The translations under genes and the position numbers were made by a program. Source: Plut-88900 sp963668115 (GTDB lineage: Bacteria > Chloroflexota > Dehalococcoidia > Plut-88900). Taken from it: 64,000 nt of DNA. Position 1 is the first letter of the stretch. Each line of letters begins with the position of its first letter. The notes beneath the pieces are model-generated. The model was not told the DNA's origin. It did not search any database and saw only the letters and a list, made by a program, of their open reading frames with translations. Shown here in pieces: positions 31,934 through 40,502 of this stretch. The stretch covers positions 1,054,001 through 1,118,000 of the forward strand of contig OY764147.1 in assembly GCA_963668115.1 (NCBI GenBank), read 5' to 3'.

Positions 31934-32995
31934 CTACTTCGCCTTCTCCAAGGCCAATCCCGCCATCAGGTACATGATCACGTACACGATCACCCGGTAG
32001 ATAACCGCGGACCCCGGCGGTATGCAGATGAATGACATCCCACTCAACCCCCGACGCCCGACCTCATGCGCTATCCTGATCACTTCGTAGTCCGTCAGGC
32101 CGATGGGCTCGGCCAGCTCTCCCATGATGTCTCCCGACGCTGGCCCTGCCCCTCCGAGAACGTCCATGTCGAAGTGGACGTACACACCATCGGTGCCCTG
32201 GTAGGCCCGGTCGAGCTCGTTGACCACGCCCTCGATTCCCAGGCTCCTCACTTCCCATGAGGAGATAAATCGGGCCCCTTCCCTCAGATACCGACGCACG
32301 ATGTCCTTCTTCTCCAGCATCCCGCGCTCCCCGATTTCCACGAGGGTGCTGGGGTGCATGTTCTCCAGGAACTCGTACATCTTGTGCTTCCAGCTGCCGC
32401 TGCCCGCGATGCGGGGGTCGTTGGTCATGCGGTCCAGTTTGGCCGCGTCCCAGTGGGTGTCCAGGCTCACACACCCGACCTGACCCGCCGTATGTTCCGA
32501 TATTGACTTGGCAATCGCGAAGGACCCCAGCGGCGAGTTCTGCCCAATCACAATCGGGATTCCTCCCGCCTCCAGCACGTCCCCGACTTTCTCCTCCACC
32601 GACGCCTGGGCCTTCAGGATGTTCTCGGGGGTCTGGGACACGTTGACCTCTTCCGGTATGTCCGCGTCTCCGTAGTCCACCACGTTCAGGTGTTCAAAGA
32701 CATCAATGTCAAAGTCCTGGATGTACCCCGACCCATACCTCACCGACTGCTGCCTCACCCTCTTCGGCCCCGATATCCACTCCCACTTGTCCACCCCAGC
32801 ATACCGGTCCGTGGCAGTGGCAACGTAGGGCGCGCCGATAATCACCACGTCCTGCCCCTTGAGTTCGTCCTTGGAAGTGACGTGGGGCACGCCCAGGAAA
32901 GTGGGCAGTTCGTCAGTGATCATCGGGAACTTGTGGCGGCCTACGAAGCTGTGCTTCAGCAGCTCTTCCCAGCCGGGATATTTCATCGAGCACAT
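31934..32995 (-). CDS. Divergent ureohydrolase (arginase/agmatinase fold)
   Basis: The 353-residue protein aligns with the ureohydrolase fold from DVVIIGAPYVATATDRYAG through VSLDTHWDAAKLD to VHFDMDVLGGAGPASG. The second metal motif (Asp-x-His-x-Asp in DTHWD) and the third (Asp-x-Asp in FDMDVL) are present. The first motif, normally GGDH, reads IGQNSPLGSF here, so the first histidine ligand is missing. It also lacks the final Asp-Pro-Gly neighbourhood of the canonical third motif. It may bind a single metal or have a changed reaction. It is followed upstream by a DAO-type flavoprotein on the same strand, 31 bases away. Confidence 0.75.
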   Translation of the reverse strand: MCSMKYPGWEELLKHSFVGRHKFPMITDELPTFLGVPHVTSKDELKGQDVVIIGAPYVATATDRYAGVDKWEWISGPKRVRQQSVRYGSGYIQDFDIDVFEHLNVVDYGDADIPEEVNVSQTPENILKAQASVEEKVGDVLEAGGIPIVIGQNSPLGSFAIAKSISEHTAGQVGCVSLDTHWDAAKLDRMTNDPRIAGSGSWKHKMYEFLENMHPSTLVEIGERGMLEKKDIVRRYLREGARFISSWEVRSLGIEGVVNELDRAYQGTDGVYVHFDMDVLGGAGPASGDIMGELAEPIGLTDYEVIRIAHEVGRRGLSGMSFICIPPGSAVIYRVIVYVIMYLMAGLALEKAK

Positions 32996-33026
32996 ATTGG
33001 TCCTCCTGAATGGTCCTTGGTCGGGT

Positions 33027-34196
33027 CTATCCCATTACTTTCGATGCGTATCCGATGTCGTGCAGGGCGTCCTCGCCGAATCGGGTCATCCCGAGGCTCG
33101 AAATATCAATGCTCGTCGCCTCCCCATCCACGATCATCTCCGCAACCAGCTTGCCCACCGCCGGCGACTCCTTGAACCCGTGCCCGTTGAAGCCCGTGCA
33201 GATGTACAGCCCATCTATGCCTTCCACTTCGTCGATAATCGGGTGGCCGTCCGGGGTGTTGGTGTACAGGCCAGCGTAGCCGGTGAAATACTCTGCCTGC
33301 TCCAGCCCCGGCGCCCGTTTCGCCACCCGACCCCACATCCTCTCGATGTAGTCCATGCCCGGCTTCTGGTCGTATTCGTCTGGATTGGCCTCTATCTCCA
33401 GTTCCACATCTCCGACCAGGGTGAGGTCGGGGCTTTCAGGCCGCATGTAGGCCATGTTCACCAGGTCCCCGATCACCGGGTGCTCCGGTATGACCTCCAT
33501 CTTGCGCTTCAGGAAGAACACCTCGTGCCGAGTAGCCTTCAAGGGCAGCTCAATCCCGATCTTCCGCATTAGCTGGACCGACCACGGCCCCGCGGCCACG
33601 ACCGCCGTGTCGGTCTCCACTCTTCCCGCCCCTGTCTCCACCGCAACAACCCCGTCATTCACAATCTCAACGTCGAGGGCCGGAGTCTCCAGTAAGACCT
33701 CCGCCCCCCTCCATCGCGCATCCGTCGCAAACCCCAGACCCACGCTCGGCGGGTCCGCGTAGCCCGACTGCGCTTCGAAGCAGATCGTGTCCGACTCATC
33801 GAACTCTAGGTGAGGCGCAACTTCCTTGGCCTGCTTTGCATCCAGCACCCGTGTGTCTATGCCTATCGACTGCTGCATTGCTATGTTGCGTTGAAAGTCC
33901 TCTTTGGCCTCCGGCGGCGCTATGAACATCGCCCCCGAGTTCACGAACCCCGAGTCACTCCCTGTTATCTCCTCAAAGTCCCGGATGGTCTCCAGGCTGG
34001 CGAAGGCGATCCTGGCGTTGACCTCGCTGGAATAGTGCATCCGCACGATCCCCGACGACCGACCCGTAGATCCCGCGCCCAGCAACTCCTTTTCCACGAG
34101 AAGGGTGTCGGTCACCCCGCGTCGGGCCAGGTGGAACAGGATGCTGCATCCCATCACCCCGCCACCGATTATTACAACGTCAGCATAGGTTTTCAT
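33027..34196 (-). CDS. FAD-dependent oxidoreductase (DAO/sarcosine oxidase beta-like)
   Basis: The 389-residue flavoprotein begins ADVVIIGGGVMGCSILFHLARRGV, a Rossmann dinucleotide motif, followed by GAGSTGRSSGIVRMHYSSEV of the DAO family. The C-terminal FAD-binding block is LYTNTPDGHPIIDEVEGIDGLYICTGFNGHGFKESPAVGK. These enzymes oxidise N-methyl or secondary amino acids such as sarcosine, dimethylglycine or glycine. I use ATG 34196 with upstream GAGAGG. It precedes the divergent ureohydrolase on the same strand, so both may act on guanidino or N-methyl compounds; creatine-like degradation is one speculative option. Confidence 0.85.
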   Translation of the reverse strand: MKTYADVVIIGGGVMGCSILFHLARRGVTDTLLVEKELLGAGSTGRSSGIVRMHYSSEVNARIAFASLETIRDFEEITGSDSGFVNSGAMFIAPPEAKEDFQRNIAMQQSIGIDTRVLDAKQAKEVAPHLEFDESDTICFEAQSGYADPPSVGLGFATDARWRGAEVLLETPALDVEIVNDGVVAVETGAGRVETDTAVVAAGPWSVQLMRKIGIELPLKATRHEVFFLKRKMEVIPEHPVIGDLVNMAYMRPESPDLTLVGDVELEIEANPDEYDQKPGMDYIERMWGRVAKRAPGLEQAEYFTGYAGLYTNTPDGHPIIDEVEGIDGLYICTGFNGHGFKESPAVGKLVAEMIVDGEATSIDISSLGMTRFGEDALHDIGYASKVMG

Positions 34197-34330
34197 GCCT
34201 GCCTCTCTGGGCATGTAGAATTGAATCCGCCGGTCGAATGATATTGCCCCGCCTGCCCCCCGTCAATCAGCCCGCGCCCGACCCCCATGCTATACTGCCC
34301 CCATTCCCGACATCCGATGAAAGGCACTCA

Positions 34331-35536
34331 ATGCTGCCTCTTGACGGCATACGAGTCATCGACCTCTCTCAAGGCGTCCCCGGTCCCTTCTGTTCAAGGC
34401 TCATGGCCGACCAGGGCGCCGACGTAATCAAGGTTGAATCTCCCTCCACCGGCGACCCCGCCCGGCGCCTCGCCCCCTTCCCCGGCATGGTTCCCCAATC
34501 CGAAGCTGGCGGAACGTATCAGTACGTGAACCTCGGAAAGCGAGGTCTGACCATCAACATAGCGTGCGAGGCTGGCAGAAGAGTGTTTAAGGAGCTAGTG
34601 GCCACAGCCCAGGTCTTGGTAGAGAGTTTCGAGCCGGGCGTTATGGACACTTTCGGTCTCAGTTTTGCGGAGCTATCCAAGTTAAACCCTGCCTTGGTGA
34701 TGACCTCTATCACTAACTTCGGGCAGTCGGGGCCCTACAAGCGCTACAAGTCCGACGAGATAACCCTGTACGGCATGGGCGGCCCCATGTCCGTAACCGG
34801 CGCCCCCGACCACCCGCCCCTCAACCTCGCCGATGGCATAGTGTTTCACCAGGCCGGTACCGCGGCCGCCCTTGCCACGATGATTGCGTTATTCGAGGCC
34901 GAGGTGTCGGGGGTGGGGGAGCACCTGGATATGTCCATTATGGAAATTCAGGCTGGCAACATAGACCGGCGCACCCTTACCTTCCTGGCCTATCAATACA
35001 CGGGTGAAAGGGGCACCCGACAGCCCGCCGAAGGCGGCGCGCTAAGCGGAATCATTCCTTCGAAGAACGGTTACTTTGCCTTCGACGCCTGGACCCCTGC
35101 GGCGCGGGAACAACTCCCAACCTTGATAGAGGCGCCCGAGTTGGCCCAGGACCCACGCTTCAATGATATCGAGGCCCTTTTCGAACCCGAGAACGCGGAG
35201 ATATACCAGGCCCGGATCCTCGAATGGGCCCTGGGCCAGGACAACCAAGTCGCATGGCGCAAGGCCCAGGACCACCGGGTGATGGCTGCGCCCATCAACA
35301 ATGCGTCCGACCTCCTCTCCGACCCCCATTATGCCTCCCGTGGGTTCTGGAACCGCATTGAGACTGGTGCCGGATTGACTGCCTTTCCCGGATCCCCTCT
35401 GACCATGAGCGGGACCCGTGTATCGGTCAGGCGGCCGGCGCCGGGGTTAGGCCAGCACAATGACGAGATTCTTCGAGGTGAACTGGGATTCAGCCGTGAA
35501 GAGTTAAGCGCCCTCAAGCAAGCGGGAGCAATCTAG
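34331..35536 (+). CDS. CaiB/BaiF CoA-transferase family protein, catalytic Asp apparently replaced
   Basis: The 401-residue protein starts MLPLDGIRVIDLSQGVPGPF and carries the family's GADVIKVESPSTGDPARR segment. ATG 34331 sits 37 bases after TATACT (34289-34294), an extended -10 (TGCTATACT). In most members the nucleophilic Asp precedes a small-residue stretch (pattern G-D-x-x-A/T-G). Here the region reads LADGIVFHQAGTAAALATM, with Phe at that place. My alignment is by eye, so this needs checking. It ends 3 bases before a second CoA-transferase gene; the two could form a heteromer with one active subunit. Confidence 0.8.
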   Translation: MLPLDGIRVIDLSQGVPGPFCSRLMADQGADVIKVESPSTGDPARRLAPFPGMVPQSEAGGTYQYVNLGKRGLTINIACEAGRRVFKELVATAQVLVESFEPGVMDTFGLSFAELSKLNPALVMTSITNFGQSGPYKRYKSDEITLYGMGGPMSVTGAPDHPPLNLADGIVFHQAGTAAALATMIALFEAEVSGVGEHLDMSIMEIQAGNIDRRTLTFLAYQYTGERGTRQPAEGGALSGIIPSKNGYFAFDAWTPAAREQLPTLIEAPELAQDPRFNDIEALFEPENAEIYQARILEWALGQDNQVAWRKAQDHRVMAAPINNASDLLSDPHYASRGFWNRIETGAGLTAFPGSPLTMSGTRVSVRRPAPGLGQHNDEILRGELGFSREELSALKQAGAI

Positions 35537-35539
35537 CAA

Positions 35540-36835
35540 ATGACTCGTCTTCCATTGGAAGGAGTCCGTATCCTGGACATCACGCAGATCTGGGCGGGCC
35601 CCTACACCACCCAGCTGCTCGCCGACTGGGGCGCCGAGGTCATAAGAATCGAATCGACGCAGATTGCCCCCATTTCTACGCGGGTGTGGTCCCATGAAAA
35701 AATGGACCCCATTCCCGGGGTCTTTTGGCTCGCTTGCCCCGATTGGGAATTGGGTGAAAACCGGGCCAACCGGTGGGCCCTTTTCAACATCCATGCCCGC
35801 AACAAGCACAGTGCAACAATGGACCTCACCCGACCCGAAGGTCGCGCCGTATTTGACAGCCTTCTCCAAATCAGTGACGTCCTGGTCGAAAACAACACGC
35901 CCACTACATTGGCAAAGCTGGAAATAGACTACGAGTCCGTACGCAGGCAGCGTCCCGACATCATCATGGTCCGCATGCCGGGCTTCGGATTGGACGGGCC
36001 ATACACGGACTACCGGTCTATGGGCAATCACGGAGAGGCTGTTTCGGGGCATACCTGGCTCCGCAACTACACCGACACCGACTTTTCGGAAATCAGCACT
36101 ACTACGGTGGGAGACGGGATTGCCGGCGTGTACGCTGCATTTGCGGCCATGACTGCGCTCAGGGCCCGACGCCGCACCGGCAAAGGCGCCCTGATCGAGC
36201 TTGCCCAGTGCGAGTCCATGGCCTCCTTCATGCCTAGACAGATCCTGGAATACGCCGTCAACCGCCGTATACCCAACGCCATCGGCAACCGGCACTGGTC
36301 CCTGGCCCCCCACGACTGTTTCCCCTGCAAAGGTGACGACCAGTGGGTGACGATTGCTATAGGGACTGACGATGAATGGGAAGCATTCGTGAAGGCGCTC
36401 GGGAATCCGGTGTGGGCGCTGGACCCCCGCTTTGCCACAGTAACCGGTAGATACAACAACCAGGTAGAGATCGGCGAACACATCTCGCGGTGGACCCTGG
36501 AGCGTGACCCCTACGAGGTCGCCAAACTGCTCCAGACCCACGGCGTCGCCGCAGGCCCAGTCATCTTCGATAAGGAGGCCTTCTCCGATCCTCAATACAA
36601 CGCCCGGGGCTTCTTCGAGCAGGTAACCCAGGTCGACTGTGGCACCCACCTCTATCCGGGCATCATGTGGAAGGCGTCGGGGCATCCTAACGAAATACGT
36701 ATGCCGCCCTGCAGGCTCGGCGAACACAATGATTATGTCTACTCAAACCTCCTGGGATATGACGCAATATCCTATGCCCGTATGGAATCCGAGGGACATA
36801 TCGGCACCCGCTACGCAATAGACGTTTCCCAGTAG
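35540..36835 (+). CDS. CaiB/BaiF family CoA-transferase
   Basis: The 431-residue class III CoA-transferase begins RLPLEGVRILDITQIWAGPY and includes LADWGAEVIRIEST. The catalytic Asp region TTTVGDGIAGVYAAFAAM is canonical, followed by RTGKGALIELAQCES. The insert KMDPIPGVFWLACPDWELGENR (about 55-75, split here) and a longer central part make it larger than usual. It is three bases downstream of the other CoA-transferase gene, almost certainly in one operon. The acyl group carried is unknown. Confidence 0.9.
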   Translation: MTRLPLEGVRILDITQIWAGPYTTQLLADWGAEVIRIESTQIAPISTRVWSHEKMDPIPGVFWLACPDWELGENRANRWALFNIHARNKHSATMDLTRPEGRAVFDSLLQISDVLVENNTPTTLAKLEIDYESVRRQRPDIIMVRMPGFGLDGPYTDYRSMGNHGEAVSGHTWLRNYTDTDFSEISTTTVGDGIAGVYAAFAAMTALRARRRTGKGALIELAQCESMASFMPRQILEYAVNRRIPNAIGNRHWSLAPHDCFPCKGDDQWVTIAIGTDDEWEAFVKALGNPVWALDPRFATVTGRYNNQVEIGEHISRWTLERDPYEVAKLLQTHGVAAGPVIFDKEAFSDPQYNARGFFEQVTQVDCGTHLYPGIMWKASGHPNEIRMPPCRLGEHNDYVYSNLLGYDAISYARMESEGHIGTRYAIDVSQ

Positions 36836-36905
36836 AAGCGCCTCCCTGAACCCACCCCGGGCCTTGCTACCCGACCCCCTCCCCGCCATTCCCGCCCCTT
36901 TAACC

Positions 36906-36935
36906 CGTCATTCCCGAGTAGTTGGGAATCCATCC
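36906..36935. repeat. GTCATTCCC/GGGAATCC inverted repeat, copy D
   Basis: ATTCCC (36910-36915) and GGGAAT (36924-36929) within CGTCATTCCC ... GGGAATCCATCC. This matches copy B at 21428 in position relative to the RNA promoter. Confidence 0.75.
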
Positions 36936-36996
36936 CTCCGAAATAATCACCTACAACCCACCCACTCCCCTCCTACTCCCCCAAAAACCCGCACAT

Positions 36997-37029
36997 TTGC
37001 TTGACACACCTGAGCAAAGGCGTTATCAT
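36997..37029 (+). promoter_or_regulatory. Sigma70 promoter of structured RNA copy 2, with overlapping palindrome
   Basis: TTGACA (37001-37006), 17 bases, TATCAT (37024-37029). TTGCT (36997-37001) and AGCAA (37013-37017) repeat the inverted arms seen in copy 1. Predicted start near 37036. Confidence 0.8.
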
Positions 37030-37035
37030 ATCCTA

Positions 37036-37400
37036 CGGTCGACCAAATACCCTCAATAACACAAGGAGGAACCAAAACCCCAGGGAAGCCCACCCGACCC
37101 CACCACGGGTCCCGTGCCCCTTCCCTGTCCATCCAGGCGATGGAAGGTCCACAACACTAAACTGCACGCTCCTCATTAAAGGAGCCCTGCCGAAAAACTC
37201 GGGCTTTACGGCCCTTGGAACATCTCCCCCGTCGTTCCCTTCGGAGATCCCCATTAACCCAGCGACGGCAGCGAGAAAACACCCTCCCGCCCCTCCGAGT
37301 GGGTCGGGAAGAAAACTGAACACTGGTGGTAGAGACGCCCTCAGGCGAGGGTTCCCCTCGCTTGTCTGCCATGTGACACAGGAACACGGGGCTGAACCAG
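37036..37400 (+). ncRNA. Candidate large structured RNA, copy 2
   Basis: The 5' part matches copy 1: GGAGG (37065-37069), CAGGGAAG/CTTCCCTG (37081-37088 with 37120-37127) and TCCATC/GATGGA (37128-37144). The body differs. GCTCCT/AGGAGC (37168-37185) and GGGC/GCCC (37201-37214) are simple hairpins. ATCTCC/GGAGAT (37222-37227 with 37243-37248) and CCGTCG/CGACGG (37229-37234 with 37263-37268) interleave as a pseudoknot. TCCCG/CGGGA (37285-37309) and GCGAGGG/CCCTCGC (37345-37361) with outer AGAC/GTCT follow. GCCATGTGAC and CACTGGT also occur in copy 1. The three-unit array is absent. The 3' end is uncertain. Confidence 0.55.
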
Positions 37401-37636
37401 ACTGGCCTCCCGCCCCCTGAAACTGAGTCCCGGACCTTCCGTCGCCTGCCCAAAACCCGACAGACAAAACAGAAAACGAAACCCCACAACAAAAGAAAAC
37501 GTCGGTGCCTCACTGGCCCACCGAGCTACTGCAAACTCTTCCAAATGACGTTTGTTGATGCTACTATGTCGGCAGCGCATAGCGCGATCCCCTTGGCATT
37601 GCGCCGCGCCCGAAATCTAGCTACTGGAGAGACACT
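37401..37636. other. Noncoding region before katG with a modest promoter
   Basis: TTCCAA (37539-37544), 17 bases, TACTAT (37562-37567) is a moderate sigma70 match for katG. The A-rich stretch at about 37450-37500 has no gene. No recognisable PerR or OxyR site was found by eye. Confidence 0.4.
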
Positions 37637-39757
37637 ATGACATTTAATAGAGAATGGTGGCCGGACCAGCTGGACCTCAGCGCTCTCCGCCGGAACTCAT
37701 CGCTGTCAGATCCGATGGACCCGGACTTCAACTACGCGGAAGCAGTCAAGAGCCTTGATGTTGATCAACTGAAGAAGGACGTCGAGGAGGTGATGACCAC
37801 TTCTCAGGACTGGTGGCCCGCCGACTACGGCCACTACGGCCCCCTGTTCATCCGCATGACCTGGCACGCCGCAGGCACCTACCGCATCAGCGACGGCCGA
37901 GGCGGCGGCGGCTCGGGGTACCAGCGGTTTGCCCCCCTTAACAGCTGGCCCGACAACGGCAACCTCGACAAGGCACGCCGGGTCCTCTGGCCCGTCAAGC
38001 AGAAGTACGGCAGAAACCTGTCGTGGGCGGACCTGATCATCTTCGCTGGTAACTGTGCCCTGGAGTCGATGGGCTTCAAGACCTTCGGTTTCGCCTTCGG
38101 ACGCCCGGACGTCTGGGAAGCCGACGACACCGACTGGGGCGATGAGCGCACATGGCTTGCCAACGAACGCCACGAAGACAACGGAGACCTGAAGGGCCCC
38201 TTGGGCGCCGACCACATGGGCCTGATATATGTGAACCCCGAAGGGCCCGACGGCAACCCGGACCCGCTGGCCTCAGCCCCGTTCATCCGCCAGACGTTCA
38301 AGCGTATGGCGATGAATAACGAGGAGACTATTGCGCTGATTGCGGGCGGTCACACCTTCGGCAAGGCCCATGGCGCCGTCGCCGAGGACTACGTGGGCGC
38401 CGAGCCCGAGGGCGCCGCCATTGAGGAACAGGGCTTCGGCTGGAAGATCAACTACGGCAACGGCAAGGGCGTCCACACCATTACCAGCGGCTTCGAAGGA
38501 GCTTGGACCGACACCCCCGTCAAATGGGACCACAGCTTCTTCGAGACTTTGTATGGCAACGAGTGGGAGCTGACGAAGAGTCCGGCAGGCAAACAGCAAT
38601 ATGCCCCGAAGAATGCCGCAGCGGTCGCCACCGTGCCGGACGCGCATGACCCCGCCAAGAAACACGCTCCCATGATGTTAACGACCGACCTGGCGTTGAG
38701 AATGGACGCCGAGTTCGCCCCGATTGCCAAGCGGTTCCTTGAGAACCCAGCGGAACTTGAGGATGCATTTGCCCGGGCCTGGTACAAGCTGATCCACCGG
38801 GACATGGGCCCCCGCAGCCGGTACATCGGGCCTCTGGTCGCCGAAGAGCCCATGATCTGGCAGGACCCCGTCCCCGCAGTTGATCACGAACTGGTCAACG
38901 ACCAGGATGTCGCCGACCTTAAGGCCAAAGTGCTTGCCTCAGGCCTGTCGGTATCCCAGTTGGTCTCGACCGCCTGGGCATCGGCCTCCACGTTCCGCGG
39001 CACCGACAAGCGTGGCGGTGCCAACGGCGCCCGCGTCCGCCTGTCCCCGCAAAAGGACTGGGCCGCCAACGACCCGGCAGAGCTGGCCAAAGCACTACAG
39101 GCCCTTGAAGGCATCCAGTCGGAGTTCAACGGCGCCCAGGGCGGCGGGAAGAAGATATCCCTCGCAGACCTCATCGTCCTTGCAGGATGCGCTGGCGTCG
39201 AGCAGGCCGCAAAGAACGCGGGCCACAACGTGCAGGTCCCCTTCTCTCCCGGTCGGACTGACGCTTCGGAAGAATGGACCGATGCCGAGTCATTTGACGT
39301 TCTCGAACCGACCTCGGACGGATTCCGCAACTACGGCGGCAATGGCAGTTCGGCTGATGACCTCGTTGAGAAAGCCTGCATGCTGACCCTGACCGCCCCC
39401 GAGATGACCGCCCTGGTCGGCGGCATGAGGGCTTTGAACGCTAATTCCGGTGGCTCCCAGCACGGCGTCTTCACGAACCGACCCGGCTCCCTCACCAACG
39501 ACTTCTTCACCAACCTGCTCGACATGAGCACTCAGTGGTCGCCCTCCGGTTCCGAGGGCGTGTTCGAGGGTCGGGACAGGGCGTCAGGAGACCTGAAGTG
39601 GACCGCCACAACTGTTGACCTCGTCTTCGGCTCCAACTCCGAACTCCGCTCCCTCGCCGAAGTCTACGGCTGCGACGATGGCCAGCAGCAGTTCGTCAGC
39701 GACTTCGTTGCCGCTTGGGACAAAGTCATGAACCTTGACCGCTACGACCTTGCTTAA
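37637..39757 (+). CDS. katG: Catalase-peroxidase
   Basis: The 706-residue bifunctional haem enzyme degrades hydrogen peroxide and has peroxidase activity. The distal site is RMTWHAAGTYRISDGRGG, with catalytic Arg, Trp and His. The proximal haem ligand lies in ALIAGGHTFGKAHG. The Met-Tyr-Trp cross-link partners are in place: Trp in MTWHAAG, Tyr in GLIYVNPEGP and a downstream Met. Both peroxidase-like halves are complete, the second from about 410. GGAGAG precedes ATG 37637. A clear terminator follows the gene. Confidence 0.97.
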   Translation: MTFNREWWPDQLDLSALRRNSSLSDPMDPDFNYAEAVKSLDVDQLKKDVEEVMTTSQDWWPADYGHYGPLFIRMTWHAAGTYRISDGRGGGGSGYQRFAPLNSWPDNGNLDKARRVLWPVKQKYGRNLSWADLIIFAGNCALESMGFKTFGFAFGRPDVWEADDTDWGDERTWLANERHEDNGDLKGPLGADHMGLIYVNPEGPDGNPDPLASAPFIRQTFKRMAMNNEETIALIAGGHTFGKAHGAVAEDYVGAEPEGAAIEEQGFGWKINYGNGKGVHTITSGFEGAWTDTPVKWDHSFFETLYGNEWELTKSPAGKQQYAPKNAAAVATVPDAHDPAKKHAPMMLTTDLALRMDAEFAPIAKRFLENPAELEDAFARAWYKLIHRDMGPRSRYIGPLVAEEPMIWQDPVPAVDHELVNDQDVADLKAKVLASGLSVSQLVSTAWASASTFRGTDKRGGANGARVRLSPQKDWAANDPAELAKALQALEGIQSEFNGAQGGGKKISLADLIVLAGCAGVEQAAKNAGHNVQVPFSPGRTDASEEWTDAESFDVLEPTSDGFRNYGGNGSSADDLVEKACMLTLTAPEMTALVGGMRALNANSGGSQHGVFTNRPGSLTNDFFTNLLDMSTQWSPSGSEGVFEGRDRASGDLKWTATTVDLVFGSNSELRSLAEVYGCDDGQQQFVSDFVAAWDKVMNLDRYDLA

Positions 39758-39796
39758 ATGCAGCGAATAATCGCAAAGGCCAAACTCGAAGTTAAC

Positions 39797-39828
39797 GTGT
39801 GGGTGGGAGATGTATCTCTCACCCACAC
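39797..39828 (+). terminator. Rho-independent terminator after katG
   Basis: GTGTGGGTGGGAGA (39797-39810) pairs with TCTCTCACCCACAC (39815-39828) over a TGTA loop, with one G-U pair, followed by CATTTTCTCC. Confidence 0.85.
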
Positions 39829-39888
39829 CATTTTCTCCGGGAACTCAGACGGTAGCGCCGGAGCCGGAATTCAACTGGGAGCAACAAT

Positions 39889-40491
39889 ATGACCACCGCC
39901 GTAGACCTTCGCCCCGAGAAACTAGCCCACTTCGTAGAGGGCATAGTTGAAGTCTCGAGAATGGGCCTTCCACCCGAGGAGTCCATCGAACGCATCTACC
40001 CCGACTTTCAGCGGATGCTGGACTCCCCGGACTGGCTCGCTGATGAATACAAGCTCCCCATCCCCGACAAGTTCGCCCAGTACCTCCTCCACCGAGAAGA
40101 AGACTCTTCCCTATCCGTAATGGCGATGGTCGTGCCCGCCGGGTGCACGACGCCCGTCCACGATCACCTGGCCTGGGGGCTTGTCGGCGTGTATCAGGGT
40201 AGCCAGCTGGAGACCGTCTACCACCGGGAAGACGACGCCTCAGACCCGGATCACGCCAAACTTACCCACGTAGCCACCAATGTCTTGAATGTGGGAGACA
40301 TCACCCGTCTGGTCCCGCCCGAGGGGGACATCCACAAGATCGAGACCTTGGACAAGGACCAGCCGTCCATCTCCATTCACATCCTGGGGAACGACATCGG
40401 TTGCCGGTGGCGTCACGCCTTCGAGGTTGAACAGGAAAAGGTACTGGACTTCAGGTCAGGGTACGTGAACGCTCCCTGTCGGGAGGAATGA
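39889..40491 (+). CDS. Cupin protein of the cysteine dioxygenase type I-like superfamily
   Basis: The 200-residue protein has the double-stranded beta-helix signature TTPVHDHLAWGLVGVYQG, with two His for iron binding, and a third candidate His in EGDIHKIETL (about 146). This layout is typical of cysteine dioxygenase and mercaptopropionate dioxygenase relatives, which add O2 to thiols. The acceptor here is unknown. The N-terminal ~70 residues are helical. It lies alone between the katG terminator and the convergent kelch gene. Confidence 0.75.
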   Translation: MTTAVDLRPEKLAHFVEGIVEVSRMGLPPEESIERIYPDFQRMLDSPDWLADEYKLPIPDKFAQYLLHREEDSSLSVMAMVVPAGCTTPVHDHLAWGLVGVYQGSQLETVYHREDDASDPDHAKLTHVATNVLNVGDITRLVPPEGDIHKIETLDKDQPSISIHILGNDIGCRWRHAFEVEQEKVLDFRSGYVNAPCREE

Positions 40492-40502
40492 AAGGCGCCG
40501 CC

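Larger units (their letters stand above)
36880..37151 (+). repeat. Duplicated intergenic element, copy 2 (conserved part)
   Basis: Homologous to 21400-21816: the same inverted repeat, AATAATCACCT tail, promoter, GGAGGAACCAAAA box and hairpin leader ending GGTCCA, without the ~160-base insertion. It lies between a CoA-transferase gene and katG. The leader differs from copy 1 by a C insertion in GACCCCACCACGGG, which breaks any shared reading frame. Confidence 0.75.

Noticed and set aside
37001..37420. Proline-rich protein over RNA copy 2
   Set aside because: The frame starts on the promoter's TTGACA, and the matching frame in copy 1 is broken by an indel, so it is unlikely to be translated.
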